NCBI GenBank assembly: GCA_037893225.1
Contig: JAZGUH010000451.1
Coordinates: forward strand, 1,382,001 to 1,446,000
Source: Hippasteria phrygiana
Lineage: Eukaryota; Echinodermata; Asteroidea; Valvatida; Goniasteridae
Reading direction: 5' to 3'
Length of the DNA: 64,000 nt
The notes beneath the pieces were generated by a model. That model made no database searches, was not told where the DNA came from, and saw only the letters and a program-made list of their open reading frames with translations. Shown here piece after piece: positions 43,293-53,751 of the stretch. The first letter of the stretch is position 1. Every line of letters starts with the position of its first letter. A program made the position numbers and the translations under genes.

Positions 43293-45397
43293 CTATATCT
43301 AAGCTACCCATACGTGTGAAAATTGCTGGATTTGGTCAATATCCTATTAAATTATGAACAGGGAAAGGAGGGGCGTTCATCTGAAAATTTGGCAAACGTT
43401 AAGCAGCCACAATGCAGTAAACGGGAGAACGCACACAGAGTTCACGGGAAGAAATTTGTTGCGAAGTTTGAATTTTCTCGAAGAGTTCTAACGCTGTGAA
43501 GCTGGCGATGGTCTCAAATTGTTGCGCTAGATCTAAGCTACCAATACGTGTGAAAATTGCTGGATTTGGTCAATATCCCAATAAATTATGAACAGGGAAA
43601 GGAGGGGCGTTCATCTGAAAATTTGGAAAACGTTAAGCAGTCACAATGCAGTAAACGGGAGAACGCACACAGAGTTCAGGGGAAAAAAATGTTGCGAGGT
43701 TTGAATTTTCTCGAAGAGTTCTCACGCTATGAAGCTGGCGATGGTCTCAAATTGTTGCGCTAGATCTAAGCTACCCATACGTGTGAAAATTACTGGATTT
43801 GGTCAATATACCATTCAAATATGAACAGGGAAAGGAGGGTCGTTCATCTGAAAATGTGGCAAACGTTAAGCAGTCACAATGCAGTAAACGGAAGAACGCA
43901 CACAGAGTTCACAGGAAGAAATTTGTTGCGAGGTTTGAATTTTCTCGAAGAGTTCTAACGCTGTGAAGCTGGCGATGGTCTCAAATTGTTGCGCTAGATC
44001 TAAGCTACCCATACGTGTGAAAATTACTGGATTTGGTGAATATCCCATTCAATTATGAACAGGGAAAGGAGGGGCGTTCATCTGAAAATGTGGCAAACGT
44101 TAAGCAGTCACAATGCAGTAAACGGAAGAACGCACACAGAGTTCACCGGAAGAAATTTGTTGCGAGGTTTGAATTTTCTCGAAGAGTTCTAACGCTGTGA
44201 AGCTGGCGATGGTCTCAAATTGTTGCGCTAGATCTAAGCTACCAATACGTGTGAAAATTGCTAGATTTGGTGAATATCCCAATAAATTATGAACAGGGAA
44301 AGGAGGGGCGTTCATCTGACAATTTGGCAAACGTTAAGCAGTCACAATGCAGTAAACGGAAGAACGCACACAGAGTTCACAGGAAGAAATTTGTTCCGAG
44401 GTTTGAATTTTCTCGAAGAGTTCTCACGCTGTGAAGCTGGCGATGGTCTCAAATTGTTGCGCTAGATCTAAGCTACCCATACGTGTGAAAATTACTGGAT
44501 TTGGTCAATATCCCATTCAATTATGAACAGGGAAAGGAGGGGCGTTCATCTGAAAATGTGGCAAACGTTAAGCAGTCACAATGCAGTAAACGGAAGAACG
44601 CACACAGAGTTCACAGGAAGAAATTTGTTGCGAGGTTTGAATTTTCTCGAAGAGTTCTAACGCTGTGAAGCTGGCGATGGTCTCAAATTGTTGCGCTAGA
44701 TCTAAGCTACCCATACGTGTGAAAATTACTAGATTTGGTGAATATCCCAATAAATTATGAACAGGGAAAGGAGGGGCGTTCATCTGAAAATGTGGCAAAC
44801 GTTAAGCAGTCACAATGCAGTAAACGGAAGAACGCACACAGAGTTCACAGGAAGAAATTTGTTCCGAGGTTTGAATTTTCTCGAAGAGTTCTCACGCTGT
44901 GAAGCTGGCGATGGTCTCAAATTGTTGCGCTAGATCTAAGCTACCCATACGTGTGAAAATTACTGGATTTGGTCAATATCCCATTCAATTATGAACAGGG
45001 AAAGGAGGGGCGTTCATCTGAAAATGTGGGAAACGTTAAGCAGTCACAATGCAGTAAACGGTAGAACGCACACAGAGTTCACAGGAAGAAATTTGTTCCG
45101 AGGTTTGAATTTTCTCGAAGAGTTCTAACGCTGTGAAGCTGGCGATGGTCTCAAATTGTTGCGCTAGATCTAAGCTACCCATACGTGTGAAAATTACTGG
45201 ATTTGGTCAATATCCCATTCAATTATGAACAGGGAAAGGAGGGGCGTTCATCTGAAAATGTGGCAAACGTTAAGCAGTCACAATGCAGTAAACGGAAGAA
45301 CGCACACAGAGTTCACGGAAAGAAATTTGTTGCGAGGTTTGAATTTTCTCGAAGAGTTCTAACGCTGTGAAGCTGGCGATGGTCTGAAATTGTTGCG
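43293..45397 (+). repeat. 9-monomer HOR unit of the right domain (2105 bp)
   Basis: Nine monomers, from one ctatatctaag/cctattaaatt monomer to the next. One monomer (starting 43527) is 233 bp because of aggggaaaaaaatg. The order includes the caaatatg/agggtcg, gaatatcccattc/accgg, and ctagatttggtgaat/ttccg types. It resembles the following 7-mer with two additional monomers. Confidence 0.8.
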
Positions 45398-47034
45398 CTA
45401 TATCTAAGCTACCCATACGTGTGAAAATTGCTGGATTTGGTCAATATCCTATTAAATTATGAACAGGGAAAGGAGGGGCGTTCATCTGAAAATTTGGCAA
45501 ACGTTAAGCAGCCACAATGCAGTAAACGGGAGAACGCACACAGAGTTCACGGGAAGAAATTTGTTGCGAAGTTTGAATTTTCTCGAAGAGTTCTAACGCT
45601 GTGAAGCTGGCGATGGTCTCAAATTGTTGCGCTAGATCTAAGCTACCAATACGTGTGAAAATTGCTGGATTTGGTCAATATCCCAATAAATTATGAACAG
45701 GGAAAGGAGGGGCGTTCATCTGAAAATTTGGAAAACGTTAAGCAGTCACAATGCAGTAAACGGGAGAACGCACACAGAGTTCAGGGGAAAAAAATGTTGC
45801 GAGGTTTGAATTTTCTCGAAGAGTTCTCACGCTATGAAGCTGGCGATGGTCTCAAATTGTTGCGCTAGATCTAAGCTACCCATACGTGTGAAAATTACTG
45901 GATTTGGTCAATATACTATTCAAATATGAACAGGGAAAGGAGGGTCGTTCATCTGAAAATGTGGCAAACGTTAAGCAGTCACAATGCAGTAAACGGAAGA
46001 ACGCACACAGAGTTCACAGGAAGAAATTTGTTGCGAGGTTTGAATTTTCTCGAAGAGTTCTAACGCTGTGAAGCTGGCGATGGTCTCAAATTGTTGCGCT
46101 AGATCTAAGCTACCCATACGTGTGAAAATTACTGGATTTGGTGAATATCCCATTCAATTATGAACAGGGAAAGGAGGGGCGTTCATCTGAAAATGTGGCA
46201 AACGTTAAGCAGTCACAATGCAGTAAACGGAAGAACGCACACAGAGTTCACCGGAAGAAATTTGTTGCGAGGTTTGAATTTTCTCGAAGAGTTCTAACGC
46301 TGTGAAGCTGGCGATGGTCTCAAATTGTTGCGCTAGATCTAAGCTACCAATACGTGTGAAAATTGCTAGATTTGGTGAATATCCCAATAAATTATGAACA
46401 GGGAAAGGAGGGGCGTTCATCTGACAATTTGGCAAACGTTAAGCAGTCACAATGCAGTAAACGGAAGAACGCACACAGAGTTCACAGGAAGAAATTTGTT
46501 CCGAGGTTTGAATTTTCTCGAAGAGTTCTCACGCTGTGAAGCTGGCGATAGTCTCAAATTGTTGCGCTATATCTAAGCTACCCATACGTGTGAAAATTAC
46601 TGGATTTGGTGAATATCCCATTCAATTATGAACAGGGAAAGGAGGGGCGTTCATCTGAAAATGTGGCAAACGTTAAGCAGTCACAATGCAGTAAACGGGA
46701 GAACGCACACAGAGTTCACAGGAAGAAATTTGTTCCGAGGTTTGAATTTTCTCGAAGAGTTCTAACGCTGTGAAGCTGGCGATGGTCTCAAATTGTTGCG
46801 CTAGATCTAAGCTACCCATACGTGTGAAAATTACTGGATTTGGTCAATATCCCATTCAATTATGAACAGGGAAAGGAGGGGCGTTCATCTGAAAATGTGG
46901 CAAACGTTAAGCAGTCACAATGCAGTAAACGGAAGAACGCACACAGAGTTCACGGAAAGAAATTTGTTGCGAGGTTTGAATTTTCTCGAAGAGTTCTAAC
47001 GCTGTGAAGCTGGCGATGGTCTGAAATTGTTGCG
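45398..47034 (+). repeat. 7-monomer HOR unit of the right domain (1637 bp)
   Basis: Seven monomers starting with ctatatctaag/cctattaaatt. The next unit starts at 47035 with the same first five types in the same order. Shared markers include atactattcaaatatg near 45911 and 47548. The next unit is interrupted by the retrotransposon. Confidence 0.8.
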
Positions 47035-48241
47035 CTATATCTAAGCTACCCATACGTGTGAAAATTGCTGGATTTGGTCAATATCCTATTAAATTATGAA
47101 CAGGGAAAGGAGGGGCGTTCATCTGAAAATTTGGCAAACGTTAAGCAGCCACAATGCAGTAAACGGGAGAACGCACACAGAGTTCACGGGAAGAAATTTG
47201 TTGCGAAGTTTGAATTTTCTCGAAGAGTTCTAACGCTGTGAAGCTGGCGATGGTCTCAAATTGTTGCGCTAGATCTAAGCTACCAATACGTGTGAAAATT
47301 GCTGGATTTGGTCAATATCCCAATAAATTATGAACAGGGAAAGGAGGGGCGTTCATCTGAAAATTTGGAAAACGTTAAGCAGTCACAATGCAGTAAACGG
47401 GAGAACGCACACAGAGTTCAGGGGAAAAAAATGTTGCGAGGTTTGAATTTTCTCGAAGAGTTCTCACGCTATGAAGCTGGCGATGGTCTCAAATTGTTGC
47501 GCTAGATCTAAGCTACCCATACGTGTGAAAATTACTGGATTTGGTCAATATACTATTCAAATATGAACAGGGAAAGGAGGGTCGTTCATCTGAAAATGTG
47601 GCAAACGTTAAGCAGTCACAATGCAGTAAACGGAAGAACGCACACAGAGTTCACAGGAAGAAATTTGTTGCGAGGTTTGAATTTTCTCGAAGAGTTCTAA
47701 CGCTGTGAAGCTGGCGATGGTCTCAAATTGTTGCGCTAGATCTAAGCTACCCATACGTGTGAAAATTACTGGATTTGGTGAATATCCCATTCAATTATGA
47801 ACAGGGAAAGGAGGGGCGTTCATCTGAAAATGTGGCAAACGTTAAGCAGTCACAATGCAGTAAACGGAAGAACGCACACAGAGTTCACCGGAAGAAATTT
47901 GTTGCGAGGTTTGAATTTTCTCGAAGAGTTCTAACGCTGTGAAGCTGGCGATGGTCTCAAATTGTTGCGCTAGATCTAAGCTACCAATACGTGTGAAAAT
48001 TGCTAGATTTGGTGAATATCCCAATAAATTATGAACAGGGAAAGGAGGGGCGTTCATCTGAAAATGTGGCAAACGTTAAGCAGTTACAATGCAGTAAACG
48101 GGAGAACGCACACAGAGTTCACAGGAAGAAATTTGTTCCGAGGTTTGAATTTTCTCGAAGAGTTCTAACGCTGTGAAGCTGGCGATGGTCTCAAATTGTT
48201 GCGCTAGATCTAAGCTACCCATACGTGCGAAAATTACTGGA

Positions 48242-48258
48242 TTTTTTTTTTTTTTTTT
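48242..48258 (-). other. Poly(A) tail of the LINE (17 T on the plus strand)
   Basis: A run of 17 T directly follows the satellite sequence actgga. The first three T also fit the satellite (ggattt), so the exact element end is ambiguous within them. A genomic T-rich 3' end next to a poly(A) tail is what target-primed reverse transcription produces. Confidence 0.9.
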
Positions 48259-48371
48259 GAAATGAAATTGGAGCTATGCAGCCCCATTTAATGCAAGTTT
48301 CACTAAATCAATAATACATATAAATTACCATTCTGCTTAGACTATATACAAATAAAATTGAACTCTATAAT
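48259..48371 (-). other. LINE 3' UTR
   Basis: AT-rich, 113 bp, between the ORF2 stop codon (TAA at 48372-48374) and the poly(A) tail. A minus-strand ATTAAA at 48287-48292 lies about 28 nt upstream of the tail and could be the polyadenylation signal. No stem-loop shared with the satellite is seen. Confidence 0.6.
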
Positions 48372-51300
48372 TTAGAAATTAAATTGAAGTTTGTCATTTT
48401 GTACAGTACAAATTGCTGAGTTTACGGCATATTTCGCACAAAAAATATTTTTAGGCAACCTCTGCTTTTCCAAGATAACATGTCTACGAAGATTGCATTT
48501 GAAAGCGTAAAGGATATTTACATGAGACTTGTCTCCCTGAAGCGCAATTTTACATCTCATGTTCCATATAACTCTGTGAAGCCTTCCAATTAACAGTAAA
48601 GACAAAGGGTTTTTGACCAAAAACCCAAAAATTCTCTTACTATCCGTTACTGTAAAGTTTGTGTTCTTCGTACATATTTTTATCATGTTTTCTACAAAAA
48701 GCCATGCATCTATGTGTGAAGTACATTCTATAAAAAGATGCTCTAAAGTCTCTACTTCTCTCTTACATAAGGGGCAAACATTGTCATCAGAAATTCCCCA
48801 TTTTTTCAATTTATCCTTAGTGGGTAAAATTCTATGTTTCAATTTGAACCAAATATCCCTATCATCTGCATCCATTAGGTTATATTGTCGATCAGACCAG
48901 ATTTGACTCCAGTCTAAAAACACATAATTAAAATAATCTCCCCAAGACCTTTCAGATGTCGGTGGGAGAAAGTCCTTAGAAATCAATATTTTATAAATAT
49001 TCTTCACACTAATACAGTTAACATCTATCAAAGTATTGTCACCAGCGCCAAAACGAATCTTATTAAGGTAATGATTAGGAGGCCCTCCTCTGTTTTCTTT
49101 AACATAATCAATCTTGATATGCCTTTTTAACCCTGCAACAATTCGACCAGCATTGACTGGAAATATATTACACATGTTAGATAATTTGGAAAATGAAACA
49201 ATGGCGTCTTTATCAAGAATTTCTCCTAAATGACATATACCCTGGGGTTTAAGAATACTACTATTTAATACTTTATCCGGATTATCAGTAATAATTGTAT
49301 TATTCCACAAGGGTAACTTGCGGGTTTCATTGACACAATCAAAAACATTATTGATGGTCGCACCAGCTTGGTAACAATTAGAAATTAAGTCTTTGTAATA
49401 GGACTGAACATTAGGACCAGTAACTTTTGGACAGCTTAAGACATACCATCCTAGATTGTCACTGCCACTTGCTTTAAAAAGACAATAATCAAACAGGTAT
49501 TTCCATTTTCCAGAACTAGAAAGGTATTTTTTTAAAATATTTACTTTTAGAGCTTGTAGTTTACACCTAATATTAATAACTCCAGTTCCTCCCTTTTCAA
49601 CTTGACCGCAAATCGTCTTACTCTTAATTTTATTAACTTTCCCATTCCAGAAAAAATTCCACTTAATCCGCTCCATTTTCCGAATGAATTTCTCAGGGCA
49701 ATGTAAAACTGATCCGTAATAAGAGAGGCTTGCCCCCATAAAACTATTAATAATGACAGATTTACCTTTCAGTGTGAGGTCCCTACTCTTCCATTTGTTT
49801 AAAACTGCTTGCATCTTGCCTATTTTCGTATCCCAAAAGTTGTCAAGATTATCTTGATTACCAAAATCGATCCCTAGAATTTTAATGTAACTATCGACCC
49901 ATGTAAAACCACCAGGCTTGTCTTTTCTATTCCTCCACGTGCCAAGCCAGAGACCTTTAGACTTATGAATGTTTATTCTGGAGCCTGATCCCCTACTGTA
50001 AACAGCAAAAATAGCGTCGAGCTCATCAAAATCAGTGTTATTGGTAATGAAAAGAGTAGCATCATCTGCATGTTGGATTACCTTTAGGGATTGATCGCTA
50101 TAAGGAAGAGAAATGCCTTGCAAAATGTTATTTTGCCTTATTAAAGAAGCAAAGCCTTCTGCACAAATGGCGTATAGAAGCGGAGAAAGGGGGCACCCTT
50201 GTCTTATTCCTCTTGATACACCAAATGGCTCAGTGATAAAGTTGTTAATAAAAATAGTACTGGACGGGTTACTGTACAAAATGTTACCCCATTTAATTAA
50301 GCCTTTTGGAATTCCCATTTTATTCATTACTCTAAACATGTATTCCCATTCAATCCGATCAAAAGCTTTTTCCTGGTCGATGCTCAGAATAGCTCCTTGC
50401 TTATTTTCATTGTTTATATAATAAATAGCATCACGTAAGATCATCAAATTATCTTGAATGTTTCTTTGTTTTACACCGCAAGATTGGTCTTCGCCAATAA
50501 TGTAAGGCATAATATTTCTTAATCGATTTGTTATGACTTTGGAAATGATCTTATAATCGACATTCAGTAAGCTAATCGGTCTCCAGTTTTTTAAATCGGT
50601 TCTTTCACCTCTATTCTTAAAAATTAAACGTATCAGGGCAACATTTAGAGAGTGAGGGAGTGTACCCCTGACTTTACATTCATTAACAACGTCCTTGAAA
50701 TCATCTTTGATGAAAAACCAACATTTTTGATAGAACTCGGCAGTTAAGCCATCAAGCCCTGGTGATTTTTCTCTATTCATCTGTTTAACCGCCTGCCAGA
50801 TTTCATCATCCTTAAAATCACTTTCAAGATCATGATTATTATCATCATCATCATCATCATCAAAATCACCGGCCTTAATAGAATTAAGTATAACAGAACA
50901 AGCTTCATTGTTTATACCTCCACTTGTGTATAACTCTTGATAAAAGGAATTTACATAATTACACATCGACAAAGAATCATTATAAAATTTACCATGACTG
51001 TCCACTAAGCATCGTAATACATTATCGTCACTCCTTTGTTTCTCCGCACGAAGAAAGAACTTGGTAGGTTTTTCGCCAACCATTTTACTGATATGCGATC
51101 TCACTCTGGATTTTTCCAATTCAATGAACTCGAACTCTTTAATGATACGCTCAGTTTCGTTAATGGCATGGGCATTAGTATTAATAGCACCCAGTAATTT
51201 TGAGAGCGTTTTTTGAAGTTGACGTTTGCGTTTCTGGTCTCTCTTATATTTCTCTCGACCATAATCTCTAATAATCTCCTTAAGTTTCGCTTTTCCACAA

Positions 51301-52154
51301 TCCCACCAAATAAAAATATTATCAAAGTTGACTTTTTGAGTTTTCCAAAAACACCAGAATTTTTGAATACGTTCAATACATTGATCATCTTCCAACAAAA
51401 CATTGTCACATATCCACCTTCCCGAACCCCGAACAACATCATTTTTTTCTAATCTACAAATAAGGGCCAGGTGATCAGAAAGACACAAAGAATTAACACT
51501 GGCATTCGAAACAGAAGTATATATCGAACGGGAAGCGAATATATAGTCAAGTCTGTTGCTACGTTTAAGAGATCTGTGGTAAAATGTATATCCCGGTTGA
51601 TTAGGGTACAATGATCTCCAAATATCAACCATGTCATGTTCAAAAACAAGATCCCTCAATTCCAGGACACTCTTGTCAGTAGCATTAGTAGAGTCAAGTT
51701 GGCAGTTAAAATCACCCACTACAATCCAATTGTTCCCTTCATACATATATTGGGACAAAATCTGAAAAAACGTTTTTCTTTGCTTCATTGAATTAGGAGT
51801 ATAAATACATAAAACACTGAAATTCAATCCTTTCCAATCGATGTCGCAAGTGACTATTCTTCCATCATGATCATTGTCAGGATTATTTAATTTAATTCCA
51901 CTTTTGTATGATGCTAGAATAGCTACCCCTTTGGAGTTACTCTCCCCATGACTGAACACAATGTCCCCACCCCACTGTTTCCTCCAAGACTCTTCATCCC
52001 TCCGAGTGCTGTGTGTTTCTTGCAAACAAATAATATCATGTTTTTCCCTGGCCAAATGGTTAAACAAAAGCTCTCTTTTTTGCTCATTGCGTAGGCCATT
52101 AGCATTAAGAGTAACTATTCTAAGCATCATACATAAAAGAATAGCATTATTCAT
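48372..52154 (-). CDS. LINE ORF2: endonuclease-reverse transcriptase
   Basis: An uninterrupted 1260-codon frame. Residues about 11-235 form an APE-type endonuclease that nicks the target DNA, with conserved positions N19 (LNANG), E46 (LQETH), Y118 (YTPN), D148 and N150 (GDFN), D203 (RLDY), and D227-H228 (SDH). A linker at about 240-450 is rich in basic and coiled-coil-like sequence and holds a run of seven Asp (432-438). The reverse transcriptase spans about 465-740. It shows SPGLDG (464-469), motif A D593 (SIDQEKAFD), RQGCPLSPLL (651-660), and motif C HADD (695-698). A C-terminal zinc finger (CPLC at 1127-1130, H1139, C1144) follows an LPTKDKL segment, as in the zf-RVT family. The ATG at 52154 and a later one at residue 10 are both possible starts; the catalytic domain begins just after the second. 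It lies 43 bp downstream of ORF1. All expected catalytic residues are present, so the insertion is probably young. Confidence 0.93.
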   Translation of the reverse strand: MNNAILLCMMLRIVTLNANGLRNEQKRELLFNHLAREKHDIICLQETHSTRRDEESWRKQWGGDIVFSHGESNSKGVAILASYKSGIKLNNPDNDHDGRIVTCDIDWKGLNFSVLCIYTPNSMKQRKTFFQILSQYMYEGNNWIVVGDFNCQLDSTNATDKSVLELRDLVFEHDMVDIWRSLYPNQPGYTFYHRSLKRSNRLDYIFASRSIYTSVSNASVNSLCLSDHLALICRLEKNDVVRGSGRWICDNVLLEDDQCIERIQKFWCFWKTQKVNFDNIFIWWDCGKAKLKEIIRDYGREKYKRDQKRKRQLQKTLSKLLGAINTNAHAINETERIIKEFEFIELEKSRVRSHISKMVGEKPTKFFLRAEKQRSDDNVLRCLVDSHGKFYNDSLSMCNYVNSFYQELYTSGGINNEACSVILNSIKAGDFDDDDDDDNNHDLESDFKDDEIWQAVKQMNREKSPGLDGLTAEFYQKCWFFIKDDFKDVVNECKVRGTLPHSLNVALIRLIFKNRGERTDLKNWRPISLLNVDYKIISKVITNRLRNIMPYIIGEDQSCGVKQRNIQDNLMILRDAIYYINNENKQGAILSIDQEKAFDRIEWEYMFRVMNKMGIPKGLIKWGNILYSNPSSTIFINNFITEPFGVSRGIRQGCPLSPLLYAICAEGFASLIRQNNILQGISLPYSDQSLKVIQHADDATLFITNNTDFDELDAIFAVYSRGSGSRINIHKSKGLWLGTWRNRKDKPGGFTWVDSYIKILGIDFGNQDNLDNFWDTKIGKMQAVLNKWKSRDLTLKGKSVIINSFMGASLSYYGSVLHCPEKFIRKMERIKWNFFWNGKVNKIKSKTICGQVEKGGTGVINIRCKLQALKVNILKKYLSSSGKWKYLFDYCLFKASGSDNLGWYVLSCPKVTGPNVQSYYKDLISNCYQAGATINNVFDCVNETRKLPLWNNTIITDNPDKVLNSSILKPQGICHLGEILDKDAIVSFSKLSNMCNIFPVNAGRIVAGLKRHIKIDYVKENRGGPPNHYLNKIRFGAGDNTLIDVNCISVKNIYKILISKDFLPPTSERSWGDYFNYVFLDWSQIWSDRQYNLMDADDRDIWFKLKHRILPTKDKLKKWGISDDNVCPLCKREVETLEHLFIECTSHIDAWLFVENMIKICTKNTNFTVTDSKRIFGFLVKNPLSLLLIGRLHRVIWNMRCKIALQGDKSHVNILYAFKCNLRRHVILEKQRLPKNIFCAKYAVNSAICTVQNDKLQFNF
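50841..50861 (+). repeat. (ATC)7 microsatellite coding for poly-Asp in ORF2
   Basis: Seven perfect ATC units on the plus strand read as seven GAT codons on the minus strand. They lie in the linker between endonuclease and reverse transcriptase, where length changes would keep the frame. Confidence 0.9.
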
Positions 52155-52197
52155 AACAAAAAGGAAGCAATTTTAATCACCTGTACCGCGATACAAA

Positions 52198-53531
52198 TCA
52201 AGGTACATCTTGAGTTCCTCTTCCCCTACCCCTTCCTCGTGGACTTGACCGGTTGGATGTTTCAGTTTGTGAAACGTCCTTCTGTTTCCTTTCCTTTGCC
52301 TTCTTCCGGAATCGTTGTACACCTCCTCTTGTGTAGGTGACAACATCATCACCGGCCTTGGTAGTGTCTTGCGTTTCGGGTACTGTTAGATTGGATTCTC
52401 CGTCAGAGTTCCCCTCTACATCCACATCTGCATCTTGACTTTTTCCTTCATCCATGGCTTTGTCCTCACTCTCTTGTAGAAGTTCTTTTGCTTCTTCTTC
52501 ACTGCTGTCACCATCCCTCGATTTTCTCTTCCTCGTGTCAAGATTTGTCATATGTTCATCCCAAAATCCAGCGATCTTCTTCTTGGGTTTGGTCTTTGCC
52601 TCCTTCGGTTGAACCGCCTCACTGTATGTCTTGTCTCGTCCTTCTTTTCCAGCGCTTGGCATCTCTTCATTACCCCCAACCACGCTGATTAGCTCGACTC
52701 TTATATCATGTACAACTTGCGGTGCTTCCAGGGATGCGTTGTTGTCGTCTTCTTCGGGCTTCTGAATTGCTTCTGTCTTATTTTTGTCTTCGGTGTCGTT
52801 TTCGGCAATGTCGTCGGGTTCATCGTGTGTACTTTCGCCGGCGTCATAACCAGTCTCCACGTCGCTGCAGTCTTCATCGGAGTGGTCAGATGACTGTGGG
52901 GTCTGTCTCTCTTCTTGTTTCTCGTGCCAAGCTGCCCGATGGCTGTCGCTTCCACAAACAAAGCATCGTCTACGATGGGGACAGTCCCGAGCGAAATGTC
53001 CAGGTTCCTCGCATATCTTGCACGTCTTTTCCTGTCCCTTGTATCGGACGGGGAGGGAGAAAGTTCCAACCTTAACGTAGCTTGGGATAGGTCTTTTTAT
53101 GTTTTTGATCAGAAGGCTACGAACCCCGGTTTCCACTCTGTCATCAAATTCATGGAATTGACGCCGTATATTTGCCACTGTGCCGTATTGCATCATGGCG
53201 TTACATACTACTTCATCCGTCATCTCGTAGGGAGCCTTGACATAAGTGACTGCAGAATTCTGTACGTTCACCCGCTCACACTGAACAAGAACCCTCTTGA
53301 GGATCACCCCTCGCTGTGCAATTCTTTCACAGTCTTTCTGATTTGCAAAAGAAACGTTGTACCATCCGTTGTCCAACGGTGCAATGCACTTAATGAGTCG
53401 ACGGTTCCCAACTCTTTGTCAATAGCACAATATACCTCCCGTGGTGTAAGCTCCTGTAGTGGACGCGCATTAAACCGTATTGTATTTGGCCGTTTGAGCG
53501 TTGCTCCCCTATTCGGCATGTAGCGGGCCAT
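52198..53531 (-). pseudogene. LINE ORF1: zinc-knuckle RNA-binding protein, broken by a frameshift
   Basis: ORF1 of such elements encodes a nucleic-acid-binding protein that coats the element RNA. Here it lies in two overlapping frames. The N-terminal frame begins with an ATG at 53531 (MARYMPN) and runs on to a stop at 53304. The main frame is open from about 53418 to the TGA at 52198. The join by content is near 53375-53380 and implies a net loss of one base. The main frame (392 codons if counted from a TTG at 53376) has an RRM-like region at about 1-110 and a CX2CX4HX4C knuckle at 119-132. A second knuckle at 138-151 ends in His instead of Cys. A long acidic Ser/Glu/Asp-rich part follows, then basic patches (KPKKK, RKRK, FRKKAK) and an RGRGRGRG tail at 380-387. 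A sequencing error could also explain the break. Confidence 0.8.
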
Positions 53532-53751
53532 GGCGCTCAAGATGGCTGCCACTGCCACAAATCAAGTACTTCACTTGAAGAAAAAGGCCAACAGGCCAAA
53601 AGGCCTCGGAATTCACAGTTGAAACCCCAGATATAGTTGGTTTATGTCTCTACCTACAGACATGGACGGTGATATTGTTCAATCCTGCAAATAATCTCTC
53701 CAAACGGTAGAAAAAAGGCAATTTTCTGGAGCGATGTGCTTGCACGACTTG
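53532..53751 (-). other. LINE 5' UTR
   Basis: About 220 bp between the satellite junction and the ORF1 ATG, with no open frame of note. It contains short inverted repeats (caagtacttcacttg, aggccaaaaggcct). An internal promoter would be expected here for an autonomous LINE, but no specific element is recognisable. Confidence 0.55.

Larger units (their letters stand above)
1..48244 (+). repeat. 234-bp satellite array, left part (206 complete monomers)
   Basis: Taking each monomer to start at the ctagatctaagc box, starts recur every 234 bp from position 1 to 48204, all in the same orientation with no spacer. The last monomer is cut after 41 bp by the retrotransposon. Length exceptions are two 235-bp monomers (starting 16147 and 32528, one extra T in a T run) and three 233-bp monomers (starting 43527, 45632, 47269). 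Landmarks by monomer phase are the 8-bp palindrome TAGATCTA at 2-9, a G-rich gggaaaggaggggcg box near 69-83, AACGTT at 103-108, and the gaattttctcgaagag box near 178-193. The array runs off the left edge. Function is unknown; monomer length, strict head-to-tail order and HOR structure are compatible with centromeric or pericentromeric DNA. Confidence 0.98.
48245..53751 (-). mobile_element. Near full-length LINE (L1 superfamily, probably Tx1-like clade)
   Basis: About 5.5 kb of non-satellite DNA splits one 234-bp monomer. On the minus strand it has a short 5' region, ORF1 with zinc knuckles, ORF2 with an APE-type endonuclease and reverse transcriptase, a 3' UTR of about 113 nt and a poly(A) tail (plus-strand T run at 48242-48258). 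This two-ORF layout, endonuclease type and C-terminal zinc finger are those of the L1 superfamily. The CCHC-type ORF1 resembles Tx1-like elements from aquatic animals. The satellite register is kept: the left flank stops at monomer phase 41 and the right flank resumes at phase 55, so about 13 bp are missing and no target-site duplication is seen. The clade assignment is from family knowledge and needs a tree. Confidence 0.9.

Noticed and set aside
1..48203. CRISPR array
   Set aside because: The repeats are 234 bp, contiguous and without unique spacers. The interrupting element and its ORFs are eukaryotic, and there are no cas genes.
48613..53523. Plus-strand and other-frame ORFs of 60-202 codons inside the LINE
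   Set aside because: They overlap the LINE ORF1 and ORF2 coding frames and show no recognisable domain; shadows of the real frames. The minus-strand frame at 53304-53558 is kept only as the N-terminal part of ORF1.
48245..53751. Retrovirus or LTR retrotransposon
   Set aside because: No long terminal repeats, protease or integrase. There is an APE-type endonuclease, a poly(A) tail and a C-terminal zf-RVT-like finger, which are LINE features.
53532..53751. Separate host exon or promoter next to the right satellite junction
   Set aside because: It is contiguous with ORF1 on the LINE strand, is of a length usual for a short LINE 5' UTR, and shows no splice or promoter pattern I could defend.
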